Shown here one piece after another: positions 8,925 through 17,150 of a stretch of DNA of 64,000 nt (the first letter of the stretch is position 1; each line of letters begins with the position of its first letter). The position numbers and the translations under genes are program-made. Source of the DNA: Propionivibrio dicarboxylicus (lineage in GTDB: Bacteria; Pseudomonadota; Gammaproteobacteria; Burkholderiales; Rhodocyclaceae); contig NZ_FNCY01000003.1 in the NCBI RefSeq assembly GCF_900099695.1, positions 124,001 through 188,000 of the forward strand, written 5' to 3'. The notes under the pieces were generated by a model, which saw only the letters and a program-made list of their open reading frames with translations, did no database searches and was not told where the DNA came from.

Positions 8925-10544
8925 ATGAGCACCACCGATTCCAGCGCCTTTCCGCCCGACATTCTGCGCGACGTGCAGAAGCGCCGCACCTTCGCGATCA
9001 TTTCCCACCCCGACGCCGGCAAGACGACGCTGACCGAAAAGCTGCTGCTCTTCGGCGGCGCCATCCAGATGGCCGGCACGGTCAAGAGCCGCAAGAGCGC
9101 GCGCCACGCCACCTCGGACTGGATGGAAGTCGAGAAGCAGCGCGGCATCTCGGTGACCAGCTCGGTCATGCAGTTCGAATACCAGGGGCACACCGTCAAC
9201 CTGCTCGACACGCCGGGCCACGAGGATTTCTCGGAAGACACCTACCGCGTGCTGACCGCCGTCGACGCGGCGGTGATGGTCATCGACGCGGCCAAGGGCG
9301 TCGAGGCGCAGACGATCAAGCTGCTCAACGTCTGCCGCATGCGCAACACGCCGATCATCACCTTCGTGAACAAGCTCGACCGCGAAGTGCGCGAGCCCTT
9401 CGAACTGCTCGAGGAAATCGAGTCGGTGCTCAACATCGAGTGCGCGCCGGTGACCTGGCCGATCGGCATGGGCAAGACCTTCCGCGGCGTCTATCACCTT
9501 GGCAACGACAGCCTGCTGCGTTTCACGCCGGGCGAGGAAAAGCGCACCGAGGCCGAGAAGATCGACGGCATCGACAACCCGGTGCTCGACCAGGACTTCC
9601 CGCTCGAAGTCGGCAAGCTGCGCGAGGACGTCGATCTGATCCGCAGCGCCAGCAGCCCGTTCTCGCTCGTCGACTTTCTCGCCGGCCTGCAGACGCCGGT
9701 CTTCTTCGGCTCCGGGATCAACAATTTCGGCGTCCAGGAAATCCTGCAGGCGCTGCTCGACTGGGCGCCGCCGCCGCAACCGCGCGACGCCGGCAGCCGC
9801 CAGGTGCAGCCGGCCGAAGCGCCGTTCACCGGCTTCGTCTTCAAGATCCAGGCCAACATGGACCCGAAGCACCGCGACCGCATCGCCTTCTTCCGCGTCT
9901 GCTCGGGCCGATACAGCACGGGCATGAAGGTCCGGCACGTGCGCATGGACCGCGAGATGAAGCTCGCCAACGCGCTGACCTTCATGGCCAACGAGCGCGT
10001 GCTGATGGAGGACGCCGTCGCCGGCGACATCATCGGCATCCACAACCACGGCCAGCTGCACATCGGCGACACACTGACCGAAGGCGAAACGCTCGGTTTC
10101 AAGGGCATCCCGTACTTCTCGCCGGAACTCTTCCGCGTCGCCCGCCTGCGCGACCCGCTCAAGAGCAAGCAACTGCAGAAAGGCTTGCAGGAGCTCGGCG
10201 AGGAAGGCGCCATCCAGGTCTTCGAGAACCTCGCTTCCGGCGCGCTGCTGCTCGGCGCCGTCGGTACGCTGCAGTTCGAGGTCGTCGCCCAGCGCCTGCA
10301 GACCGAATACAAGGTCGATGCGATCTTCGAGCCGGCCGAGATCCACACCGCCCGCTGGCTGACCTTCCCGGACGAGACGACGCGCAAGAACTTCGAGCGC
10401 GAGCAGCAGCACCGCATGGCCAAGGACGTCGACGGCAACCTCGTCTATCTCGCCAGCACCCGCTACAACCTCGACGTAACGCGCGAGAAATGGACCAAGG
10501 TCGGCTTCCACGCCAGCCGCGAACACGGTCAGAAGATGGCGTGA
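8925..10544 (+). CDS. prfC: Peptide chain release factor 3
   Basis: A 539-residue translational GTPase that releases RF1/RF2 from the ribosome after termination. G1 ([12 protein letters not shown]), G3 ([14 protein letters not shown]) and G4 (FVNKLDR) are intact, and length matches E. coli RF3. The ATG at 8925 is chosen over an upstream in-frame start at 8859 because the protein then begins just before the conserved [31 protein letters not shown] at 8880-8885 is a likely -10 element. Single gene, divergent from mgsA. Confidence 0.97.
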   Translation: MSTTDSSAFPPDILRDVQKRRTFAIISHPDAGKTTLTEKLLLFGGAIQMAGTVKSRKSARHATSDWMEVEKQRGISVTSSVMQFEYQGHTVNLLDTPGHEDFSEDTYRVLTAVDAAVMVIDAAKGVEAQTIKLLNVCRMRNTPIITFVNKLDREVREPFELLEEIESVLNIECAPVTWPIGMGKTFRGVYHLGNDSLLRFTPGEEKRTEAEKIDGIDNPVLDQDFPLEVGKLREDVDLIRSASSPFSLVDFLAGLQTPVFFGSGINNFGVQEILQALLDWAPPPQPRDAGSRQVQPAEAPFTGFVFKIQANMDPKHRDRIAFFRVCSGRYSTGMKVRHVRMDREMKLANALTFMANERVLMEDAVAGDIIGIHNHGQLHIGDTLTEGETLGFKGIPYFSPELFRVARLRDPLKSKQLQKGLQELGEEGAIQVFENLASGALLLGAVGTLQFEVVAQRLQTEYKVDAIFEPAEIHTARWLTFPDETTRKNFEREQQHRMAKDVDGNLVYLASTRYNLDVTREKWTKVGFHASREHGQKMA

Positions 10545-10650
10545 TCACCGTCTGGTGCGGCGGACGCGCAGACCGCGGCCGCCGCATGACGTACAATGAC
10601 GGATGCTTGCCGATCCGGCGCGCCCGCCCGTACGCTGACAGACCAACTTC

Positions 10651-11460
10651 ATGATTCCTCGCATCTTTTTCTTCGACATCGACAACACGCTGCTCGATCA
10701 CCGTACCCTGACCATCCCGGCGTCGGCGCTTGAGGCCATCGCCGGACTCAAACGCAGCGGCCATACCGTCGTCGTTGCCACCGGTCGCAGCTACGGCCAC
10801 GCCCGACCCTTCGTCGAGCAGGTCGAACCCGATTACCTGATCACCCAGAACGGCGCCCGCATCCTGCACGGCGAGCGCGAAGTGCTGTCGGTGCCGTTGC
10901 ACCTGCCCTCGCTCGTCTCGCTCTTCGACTGGATCGCGGCGCAGGGCATTCCCTTCGGATCCAACCTCGGCGACATCGGCTACATCAGCGCCGCCGACCC
11001 CTGCGTCGTCGTGCCGATGGACTCGGTCGACATGCCCTACCAGACCGAGGACCCGGCCTACCTGCGGCAACCGACGCACCAGGCCTGGCTGTTTTTCGAC
11101 GAAGCGCGCGACGCCGAACTCTTTCCGGCAATCCGCGCACGTTATCCCGAATTCGAACTCGTCCGTTGGCACCACACCGGCGTCGACATCATGCCGCGCA
11201 GCGTCAACAAATGGACCGCCTGCCAGTGGGTCCTCAAGGAGACCGGTTTCACCGCGGCGCAAGCCGTCGCTTTCGGTGACGGGCTCAACGACCTGCAGAT
11301 GCTGCAGGGCGTCGGCCTCGGCATCGCCATGGACAATGGACACCCCGAACTCAAGGCCGTCGCCGACCGCATCGCGCCGGCCCTGCACCTCGACGGCATC
11401 GCCGTCATGCTCGAGCAGCTGACACGCTCACCCACCCCTCACCCTACCACCGGAGATTGA
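10651..11460 (+). CDS. HAD-superfamily (Cof-type) phosphatase
   Basis: A 269-residue phosphohydrolase with the DxDxT nucleophile motif (FDIDNTLLD, Asp9 and Asp11), the motif II threonine in VVATGRSYG and motif IV GDGLNDLQML, giving a complete active site of the HAD class IIB (Cof) type. Such enzymes usually dephosphorylate sugar phosphates, FMN precursors or PLP. A TACAAT at 10592-10597 is a possible -10 element. The stop is one base from the start of the DapA-family gene, so the two are almost certainly cotranscribed, suggesting a substrate linked to a keto-acid aldol pathway (inference). Confidence 0.9.
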   Translation: MIPRIFFFDIDNTLLDHRTLTIPASALEAIAGLKRSGHTVVVATGRSYGHARPFVEQVEPDYLITQNGARILHGEREVLSVPLHLPSLVSLFDWIAAQGIPFGSNLGDIGYISAADPCVVVPMDSVDMPYQTEDPAYLRQPTHQAWLFFDEARDAELFPAIRARYPEFELVRWHHTGVDIMPRSVNKWTACQWVLKETGFTAAQAVAFGDGLNDLQMLQGVGLGIAMDNGHPELKAVADRIAPALHLDGIAVMLEQLTRSPTPHPTTGD

Positions 11461-11461
11461 A

Positions 11462-12370
11462 ATGTCATTCCAACTGCGCGGCGTCATTCCTCCCGTTCCC
11501 ACCATCGTCGGCCCTGACGGCCGCTTCGATCCGCAAGGCATGGGACGTCTGATCGACCGCCTGCTCGACTCGGACGTCAACGGTTTCCTCTTCCTCGGCA
11601 GCGCCGGCGAATTCGCCCAGCTCGCCAATGCCGACCGCCGCCGCATCGCCGAATTCTGCGTCCAGCGCGTCGCCGGCAAGCGTCCGGTCATCATCGGCAC
11701 CGCCTCCTGCTCGACCGAGGAAGTCATCGAACTCTCGCGCCATGCCGGCGACATCGGCGCCGACGCGGTGATGGTCGTCAACCCGTACTACTCGCAACTC
11801 ACCGACGAGCGCATCTACCAGCATTACCGCAAGATCGCCGAAGCCTCGCCGCTGCCGGTGCTGCTCTACAACTTCCCGGCGCTGACCGGCCAGGACCTGT
11901 CGAGCGCGCTGGTGACCCGCCTGGCGACCGACTGCCCGAACATCGTCGGCATCAAGGACACCGTCGACTGCATGAGCCACATCCGCACCATGATCCAGGA
12001 CGTCAAGGCTGTCCGCCCCGACTTCCTGGTCTTCTGCGGCTATGACGAGTACATGCTCGACACACTGCTCGCCGGCGGCGACGGCGGCATTCCGGCGACC
12101 TCGAACTTCGCCCCGCAGATCACCTGCGGCATCTACCACGCTTATTGCGACGGCGATCTCGGCGCGCTGCAGACGCTGCTGCGCAAGCTCGGCACGCTCT
12201 CACGCCTGTATGCGATGGACCGCCCCTTCACCGGCCTGATCAAGGAGTCGATCCGTCTCTGCGGCCTCGACATCTCGACCGCACTGGTCGCCCCGGCGAC
12301 GCCGCCGACGCCGCAACTCATCAATGAGGCCCGCCAACTGCTCGTCCGCGCCGGAGTAATCGCCGGCTGA
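11462..12370 (+). CDS. DapA/NAL family aldolase or synthase
   Basis: A 302-residue class I aldolase of the dihydrodipicolinate synthase superfamily. The Schiff-base lysine lies in IVGIKDT (near residue 164) and the catalytic tyrosine in LLYNFPALTG (near 135). The substrate loop reads GSAGEFAQL instead of the GTTGE usual in true DapA, which points to a 2-keto-3-deoxy-sugar-acid aldolase or another pyruvate-forming or pyruvate-using enzyme. The RBS GGAG lies eight bases before the ATG. Position between a sugar-phosphate-type phosphatase and LrgAB suggests pyruvate release; this is inference. Confidence 0.85.
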   Translation: MSFQLRGVIPPVPTIVGPDGRFDPQGMGRLIDRLLDSDVNGFLFLGSAGEFAQLANADRRRIAEFCVQRVAGKRPVIIGTASCSTEEVIELSRHAGDIGADAVMVVNPYYSQLTDERIYQHYRKIAEASPLPVLLYNFPALTGQDLSSALVTRLATDCPNIVGIKDTVDCMSHIRTMIQDVKAVRPDFLVFCGYDEYMLDTLLAGGDGGIPATSNFAPQITCGIYHAYCDGDLGALQTLLRKLGTLSRLYAMDRPFTGLIKESIRLCGLDISTALVAPATPPTPQLINEARQLLVRAGVIAG

Positions 12371-12389
12371 TCGTTTTTTCAGGAAGTTT

Positions 12390-12743
12390 ATGGTTGCAAC
12401 GTTTTCCCTGCTGCTGCTCTACCAACTCGCCGGCGAACTGCTGGTGCATGCCTTCGGCTGGCCCTTCCCGGGGCCGGTCATCGGCATGAGTCTGTTCTTC
12501 CTGACGCTGCTCGCCCGCGGCACGGTCAGCCATGAACTGCGCAACGGCACCAACGCGTTGCTGCAGCACCTGTCGCTGCTCTTCGTGCCGGCCGGTGCCG
12601 GTGTCATGGTGCACCTGCACCGCATCGCCGACGAATGGCTGCCGATCGCCGTCGCGCTCGTCGCCAGCACCCTCATCGGACTGGCGGTGACGGCGCTGGT
12701 GATCCGGGCGATGGCCGGCGACAGCGAAAAGGAGCGGACATGA
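12390..12743 (+). CDS. lrgA: CidA/LrgA family holin-like membrane protein
   Basis: A 117-residue protein with four predicted membrane helices and the family signature FPGPVIGMSLFFLTLL near residues 26-41. LrgA-type proteins act with LrgB in murein hydrolase control, and in some Gram-positive bacteria the pair has been reported as a pyruvate uptake system. The ATG follows AGGAAGTTT. The stop overlaps the lrgB start (ATGA at 12740-12743). Lies 19 bases after the DapA-family gene in the same direction. Confidence 0.9.
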   Translation: MVATFSLLLLYQLAGELLVHAFGWPFPGPVIGMSLFFLTLLARGTVSHELRNGTNALLQHLSLLFVPAGAGVMVHLHRIADEWLPIAVALVASTLIGLAVTALVIRAMAGDSEKERT

Positions 12744-13447
12744 AAGCGCTGCTCGACCTCTGGTCCTATCTCCTTGCCTCGCCGCTGCTCGGTCTGACGG
12801 CGACGTTGCTCGCCTACCAGGCCGGCGTCGTGCTCTTCAAGCGAACCGGCCAGCAAGCCTGGGCCAACCCGGTGCTCATCGCCATCATCCTGATCGGGCT
12901 GTTCCTCTGGTTCAGCGGCGTGCCCTACGAACGCTATTTCGACAGCGCCCGCATCATCCATTTCCTGCTCGGCCCGGCCACGGTCGCCCTCGCCGTGCCG
13001 CTGTTCACGCAATGGCGCAACCTGAAGCGCATGGCGATGCCGCTGATCGTCGGGCTCTTCGCCGGCTCGGCCGCCGCCGCCTTCTCGGCGATGGCGATCG
13101 CTTCCTGGCTCGGCGCCTCGCCGGAAACCGTGCGTTCGCTGGCGCCCAAGTCGGTAACGACGCCGATCGCCATGGGCGTCGCCGAAAAAATCGGCGGTCT
13201 GCCCTCGCTCACCGCCGTCCTCGTCGTCCTCACCGGCATCCTCGGCGCCGCCTGCTTCCCGACGCTGTTCCGCCTGCTTGGCATCAAGCGCCACGCCACC
13301 CAGGGCTTCGCTGTCGGTCTCGCCGCGCACGGCCTCGGTACCGCCCGCGCCTTCATGGTGAGTGAGGAAATGGGCGCCTTCGCCGCGTTGGCGATGGGCC
13401 TCAACGGCATCGTGACGGCGCTGCTGCTACCCCTGCTGCTGCACTGA
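12740..13447 (+). CDS. lrgB: LrgB family membrane protein
   Basis: A 235-residue polytopic inner-membrane protein. The conserved region [20 protein letters not shown] and the C-terminal [20 protein letters not shown] are the hallmark LrgB/YohK motifs. It partners LrgA, with which it shares an ATGA overlap. Its 3-prime end runs 21 bases into the convergent glucokinase gene. There is no adjacent LytTR-type regulator, so control differs from the Staphylococcus system. Confidence 0.93.
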   Translation: MKALLDLWSYLLASPLLGLTATLLAYQAGVVLFKRTGQQAWANPVLIAIILIGLFLWFSGVPYERYFDSARIIHFLLGPATVALAVPLFTQWRNLKRMAMPLIVGLFAGSAAAAFSAMAIASWLGASPETVRSLAPKSVTTPIAMGVAEKIGGLPSLTAVLVVLTGILGAACFPTLFRLLGIKRHATQGFAVGLAAHGLGTARAFMVSEEMGAFAALAMGLNGIVTALLLPLLLH

Positions 13448-14212
13448 ACCTGACTCGGCGCCGGCCCGGCGCTGCAGTTCCGCCTCGGCGAACAAGGCGG
13501 CGCCGACGATGCCGGCCTGATTGAGGAAACTCGCGGCGACGACCGGTGCCTGCGTCGTCAGCGACGCGGCGTATTTGTACAGTTTGGCGCTGACGCCGCC
13601 GCCGAGAATGATGCGATCCGGCCAGAACAACTGCTCCATCGTCAGCAGATAGAGATTGAGGCGATCGCCCCAGGGCCGCCACTTGAGCTCCTTGTTCACG
13701 CGCACCGCTTCCGACGCGTAATGCTCGGCCTCCTGCCCGTTGCGCAGCAGGATATGACCGAGTTCGGTATTCGGCAGCAGGTGACCGTCGCTGAACAAGG
13801 CGGTCCCTAGCCCGGTGCCGATCGTCACGATCAGCACCACGCCGGCTTGCCCGCGCCCGGCGCCGAAGCGCATCTCGGCGAGCCCGGCGACGTCGGCGTC
13901 GTTGGCAACGAAGACCTCGCATCCGGTCGCCTGCGAAAAATGATCGGCGGCCGACAGGCCGATGAAGGACGCATCGATATTGGCGGCCGTGCGAACGACG
14001 CCGTGCTGGATCGCGGCCGGAAAACCGAGGCCGACCGGTCCCTTCCAGCCGATGTGCCCGACCAGTTCGGCCAGTGCCTCGGCAACGGACGCTGGCGTCG
14101 CCGGACGCGGCGTCCTGAAGCGGATACGTTCGCTCAGGAGCGTGCCGTCCGCCGTTTCGATGATCGCCGCCTTGATGCCGGTCCCGCCCACATCCACGCC
14201 CAGTATCTGCAC
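13427..14212 (-). CDS. ppgK: Polyphosphate glucokinase (ROK family)
   Basis: A 261-residue sugar kinase. [17 protein letters not shown] at the N-terminus is the ROK phosphate-binding loop, and [11 protein letters not shown] carries the catalytic aspartate. The C-terminal half ([52 protein letters not shown]-like) matches polyphosphate glucokinases more than ordinary ROK glucokinases, implying glucose phosphorylation with polyphosphate or ATP. The start is a GTG at 14212; the upstream in-frame ATG at 14419 would add 69 poorly conserved residues overlapping the ferritin gene. This suggests the organism stores polyphosphate. Confidence 0.85.
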   Translation of the reverse strand: MQILGVDVGGTGIKAAIIETADGTLLSERIRFRTPRPATPASVAEALAELVGHIGWKGPVGLGFPAAIQHGVVRTAANIDASFIGLSAADHFSQATGCEVFVANDADVAGLAEMRFGAGRGQAGVVLIVTIGTGLGTALFSDGHLLPNTELGHILLRNGQEAEHYASEAVRVNKELKWRPWGDRLNLYLLTMEQLFWPDRIILGGGVSAKLYKYAASLTTQAPVVAASFLNQAGIVGAALFAEAELQRRAGAESGSVQQQG

Positions 14213-14380
14213 GCCTTTTCCTTGCTTGTCCCGATAGCCCCGAGTCTCGCGCTTTATGCCGCGCAAATCAAGGCGGCACGGCACAGACCCGCACAACCCG
14301 CGGACCGTCGGGAAATGAACTTCCCCGCGTGCCCCCGGTCGACCCGACATGATTCCCTGAATGTCCACACGGAGGTCAAC

Positions 14381-14884
14381 ATGCTCAGCAGCGATATGGT
14401 CGAACGCCTCAACAAGCAAATCAATCTCGAGCAGTATTCATCCAACCTCTACCTGCAGATGAGCGCCTGGTGCGACCATCAGGGCTACGTCGGCAGCGCC
14501 GCCTTCCTCAAGGAGCACGCCGCCGAAGAACTGACGCACATGCACAAGCTCTTCGACTACGTCTCGGAAACCGGCGCGCTCGCCGTCCTTGGCGCGCTCA
14601 AGGCGCCGCCGGCCAAGTACAAGTCGCTGGGCGAGGTCTTCAAGACCACCTACGAACACGAACTGGCGATCACCAAGGCGATCAACGGCCTCGTCGCCTC
14701 GGCCCTCGCCGAACAGGACTTCGCCAGCTTCCAGTTCCTGCAGTGGTACGTCAGCGAGCAGCACGAGGAAGAACGCCTGTTCAAGAGCATTCTCGACAAG
14801 ATCGAAATCATCGGCGTCGAAGGCAAGGGCCTGTACTTCGTCGACAAGGAAATCGGCAAGCTCGCCGGCAAGAGCGGCAGCTAA
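14381..14884 (+). CDS. ftnA: Non-heme ferritin
   Basis: A 167-residue iron-storage protein forming 24-mers. Ferroxidase ligands are visible: the first glutamate in [14 protein letters not shown], the E-x2-H pair in [11 protein letters not shown], and Glu residues in [11 protein letters not shown] and EQHEEERLF. The ATG at 14381 follows a strong GGAGG five bases upstream. Divergent from the glucokinase, with about 170 bases between. I see no obvious Fur box. A hairpin with a T-run follows. Confidence 0.95.
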   Translation: MLSSDMVERLNKQINLEQYSSNLYLQMSAWCDHQGYVGSAAFLKEHAAEELTHMHKLFDYVSETGALAVLGALKAPPAKYKSLGEVFKTTYEHELAITKAINGLVASALAEQDFASFQFLQWYVSEQHEEERLFKSILDKIEIIGVEGKGLYFVDKEIGKLAGKSGS

Positions 14885-14933
14885 GCGTCACCCCCGCCCC
14901 GCCGGACGGTTCGCCGCCCGGCCGTGTGCCATC

Positions 14934-14968
14934 CTGTCCACAGAAGCCGTCGACAAGTCTGTGGACAA
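14934..14968. repeat. Inverted pair of DnaA-box-like sequences downstream of ftnA
   Basis: TGTCCACAG (14935-14943) and CTGTGGACA (14959-14967) form a perfect 9-base inverted repeat with a 15-base spacer. The right half read on the minus strand is TTGTCCACA, a one-base variant of the DnaA box TTATCCACA; the left half is CTGTCCACA. It could bind DnaA or simply form a 3-prime UTR hairpin. Confidence 0.4.
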
Positions 14969-14981
14969 GGACTGGATTCAC

Positions 14982-15011
14982 GCCTTAGCCCCTTCTGGCA
15001 TAAGGCTTTTT
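14982..15011 (+). terminator. Rho-independent terminator after ftnA
   Basis: GCCTTA (14982-14987) pairs with TAAGGC (15001-15006) across a 13-base loop and is followed by TTTTT. The stem is short, so efficiency is uncertain. Confidence 0.5.
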
Positions 15012-15062
15012 AACCCGTGCTCAATTCAGAGGCAGCGGTGTTTCACCACGCGCTGCGGCGCC

Positions 15063-16028
15063 TCATTCGGCGCGCCGCCACCAGGCCCGATACTGCGCCG
15101 GACTCAGCCCGACCTGCCGCTGGAACAGGCGACGAAACGCCGGCGCGTCGCTGTAACCGACCGCGGCGACGATCTCGTCGAAACCCTTCGATGTCGCCTC
15201 GAGCAAGGCCTTGGCCTGCTCGACGCGCAGTTCCTGCAGATAGGCGAGCGGCGGCATGCCGACCGCCGCACGGAAGCGGCGGTGCAGGGTGCGATAGCTG
15301 ACATGCAGCGCCTCGGCGAGTGCCGACGTCGTCAGCGCCGTCGCCGCATGCCGCGCCAGCCAGTCGGCTGCCTGCTGGACGAGGCGGTCGTCGAACTGGC
15401 GCCGCACCGACATGAACGGACGCTGTGACACGCGCAAGCCATCGATCAGCATGATGCCGGCAACGGCACGCGCCAATGCCGCGCCGAACAGCCGGCGCAG
15501 CACCTGCAGGCAGAGGTTGGCATGCGCCGTCATCGCGCCGGCCGTCAGGCAGCGTCCGTTATCGACGACCGCCGGACCGGCGTCGAGCCGCACCGCCGGA
15601 TAACGCTGCCGGAAGGCATCGGCCAGCCACCAGGTCGTCGTCGCGTCGCCGCCGTCGAGCAAGCCGCTCTCGCCGAGCACGAAAGTGCCGTAGCAACTGG
15701 CGGCGACCAGCGTCTCCGCCGGCAGGGCGCGCAACCGGGCGATCACCGGCGGCCAGTGCGTCGCCAATGACTCAACCAGCGCCGGGAGATCCTCGGCAAA
15801 GAACCCCGGAACGATGACCGCCGCATAGCCGTCGAGGCGCTCGGGCAGTAGCTCGGTCTCCACTGTCACCCGCGACGAAAGCGACACCGGACCGCCGTGC
15901 TGCGAGAACACATCGAGACGGCAGGCGGCCGCCTCGGGATAGCGCTGGGCGATGCCGACCATGTCGAGCGTCAAGGTAACGCTCGACGGCGTGGCGCCGG
16001 GTTCGACGATCAGGGCAAGACGAGGCAT
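15063..16028 (-). CDS. GlxA family transcriptional regulator (DJ-1/PfpI domain plus AraC HTH)
   Basis: A 321-residue regulator. Residues 1 to about 180 form a DJ-1/PfpI-like domain (LALIVEPGATPSSVTLTLD, ASCYGTFVLGESGLL), here a ligand-sensing module. The C-terminal 100 residues are an AraC-type double helix-turn-helix (ALAEALHVSYRTLHRRFRAA and GFDEIVAAVGYSDAPAFRRL). The start at 16028 is tentative; MDKKHAESA upstream (16055) would add nine residues but would put an 8-base inverted repeat over its ribosome-binding region. Divergent from an isochorismatase-type gene, its probable target. Confidence 0.9.
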   Translation of the reverse strand: MPRLALIVEPGATPSSVTLTLDMVGIAQRYPEAAACRLDVFSQHGGPVSLSSRVTVETELLPERLDGYAAVIVPGFFAEDLPALVESLATHWPPVIARLRALPAETLVAASCYGTFVLGESGLLDGGDATTTWWLADAFRQRYPAVRLDAGPAVVDNGRCLTAGAMTAHANLCLQVLRRLFGAALARAVAGIMLIDGLRVSQRPFMSVRRQFDDRLVQQAADWLARHAATALTTSALAEALHVSYRTLHRRFRAAVGMPPLAYLQELRVEQAKALLEATSKGFDEIVAAVGYSDAPAFRRLFQRQVGLSPAQYRAWWRRAE

Positions 16029-16056
16029 GGCAGATTCCGCATGTTTTTTGTCCATT

Positions 16057-16089
16057 ATGCCACTCGGCAACGCGCCCTCGCAGTGGCAT
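16057..16089. promoter_or_regulatory. Inverted repeat, candidate operator of the GlxA-type regulator
   Basis: ATGCCACT (16057-16064) and AGTGGCAT (16082-16089) are perfect 8-base arms separated by 17 bases, inside the short divergent region between regulator and hydrolase. Placement suits control of both genes. No functional proof. Confidence 0.45.
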
Positions 16090-16119
16090 CCTCGGCAGCA
16101 ATCACTCACGGAGATCGCC

Positions 16120-16722
16120 ATGCCCGCCCCTGTTCCCCAGACCTTGCTTGCCCGGCTCGGCGCCACGCCGCCCATTGCCCGACTCGCCGACGCGACGCTG
16201 CTCGTCATCGACGCCCAGCGCGAATACGTCGACGGCGCCCTGCCGCTCGCCGGCATCGATGTCGCCCTCGCGGTCGGCGGCGCGTTACTGACCCGCGCCC
16301 GGCGCGCCGGTACGCCGGTCATCCACATCCTGCATCGCGGCGCCGGTCCGCTGTTCGCGCCGGGCACGCCGGGCTTCGACCCGGCCGCGCCGCTGATTCC
16401 GCAGGCCGGCGAAACGGTCATCGAGAAGACTTTCGCCAACGCCTTCAACGCCACCGGTCTCGACGCCGCGCTGGCCGCCGCCGGACGCCAACAACTGATC
16501 GTCATCGGTTTCATGACGCACAACTGCGTGAGTTCCACCGTCCGCGCCGCGCGTGAACTCGGTTACGTCTGCACCGTGCTGGCGCCGGCAACGGCCACGC
16601 GCGACCTACCGGACGGACGCGGCGGCGTCATCCCGGCCGAAGTGCTTCAGTCGGCCTGCCTCGTCGGGCTGTCCGATACCATGGCGCGCATTGCGTGGCA
16701 TGCTGACGACATTGAAGATTGA
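16120..16722 (+). CDS. Isochorismatase-family cysteine hydrolase
   Basis: A 200-residue hydrolase of the isochorismatase/nicotinamidase superfamily. The catalytic triad is present: Asp in LLVIDAQREY, Lys in VIEKTFANAFN, and Cys in GFMTHNCVSST. The family cleaves amide or ester bonds of small metabolites (nicotinamide, carbamates, ureidoacrylate) or enol ethers. The substrate is not identifiable; the preserved AQREYVDG start resembles YcaC-type members. GGAG precedes the ATG. Followed after 10 bases by an NTF2-like gene. Confidence 0.9.
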   Translation: MPAPVPQTLLARLGATPPIARLADATLLVIDAQREYVDGALPLAGIDVALAVGGALLTRARRAGTPVIHILHRGAGPLFAPGTPGFDPAAPLIPQAGETVIEKTFANAFNATGLDAALAAAGRQQLIVIGFMTHNCVSSTVRAARELGYVCTVLAPATATRDLPDGRGGVIPAEVLQSACLVGLSDTMARIAWHADDIED

Positions 16723-16732
16723 GAGGCCGACA

Positions 16733-17137
16733 ATGGAAACGACATTCACCGATCCGACCGAACGCGACATCTGGGCCACCGTCCGCGCACTCAACGTCGC
16801 CTGGACGCGAGGCAATCCCGACGCGCTTGAACGCTACTTTCATGCACGGATGATTGCCGTCACCCCGGTCGACCGTCAGCGGCTGGACGGCCAGGCAGCC
16901 TGCCTCGCCGGGTGGAAAGGTTTCGTTGCCGCCGCGCAGGTTCATGACTGGCAGGAAATCGACCCTGCAATTCGCGTGTATGGCGCGGCCGCCGTCGTCT
17001 CCTATGACTATGACATCGACTATGAGATATCGGGACGGCGCTACCAGGACCGCGGCCGCGACCTGATGTTCCTGGTCCGCGCCGACGACCGCTGGCAGGT
17101 CGTCGGCGACCAGTTCTCGTCAATGCCGGGAGCATGA
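16733..17137 (+). CDS. NTF2-like / DUF4440-type small protein
   Basis: A 134-residue protein with a cone-shaped NTF2-like fold signature: an N-terminal helix (TVRALNVAWTRGNPDALERYF), a central strand region, and a C-terminal sheet (RGRDLMFLVRADDRWQVVGDQFS). Such proteins are ketosteroid-isomerase-like enzymes or ligand-binding proteins; catalytic residues cannot be assigned. The ATG at 16733 lies 10 bases after the isochorismatase-type stop, so they are probably cotranscribed. Ends 13 bases from the convergent TRAP permease gene. Confidence 0.72.
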   Translation: METTFTDPTERDIWATVRALNVAWTRGNPDALERYFHARMIAVTPVDRQRLDGQAACLAGWKGFVAAAQVHDWQEIDPAIRVYGAAAVVSYDYDIDYEISGRRYQDRGRDLMFLVRADDRWQVVGDQFSSMPGA

Positions 17138-17150
17138 TCCCCGGCAGTCG

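Noticed and set aside
8756-9241. N-terminal extension of mgsA into the prfC region
   Set aside because: The extension is antisense to prfC and carries no conserved residues; the ATG at 8755 has a good RBS and family-like length.
8829-10526. Long minus-strand frame over prfC
   Set aside because: Low-complexity Asp/Ala/Val-rich product opposite an unmistakable release factor 3.
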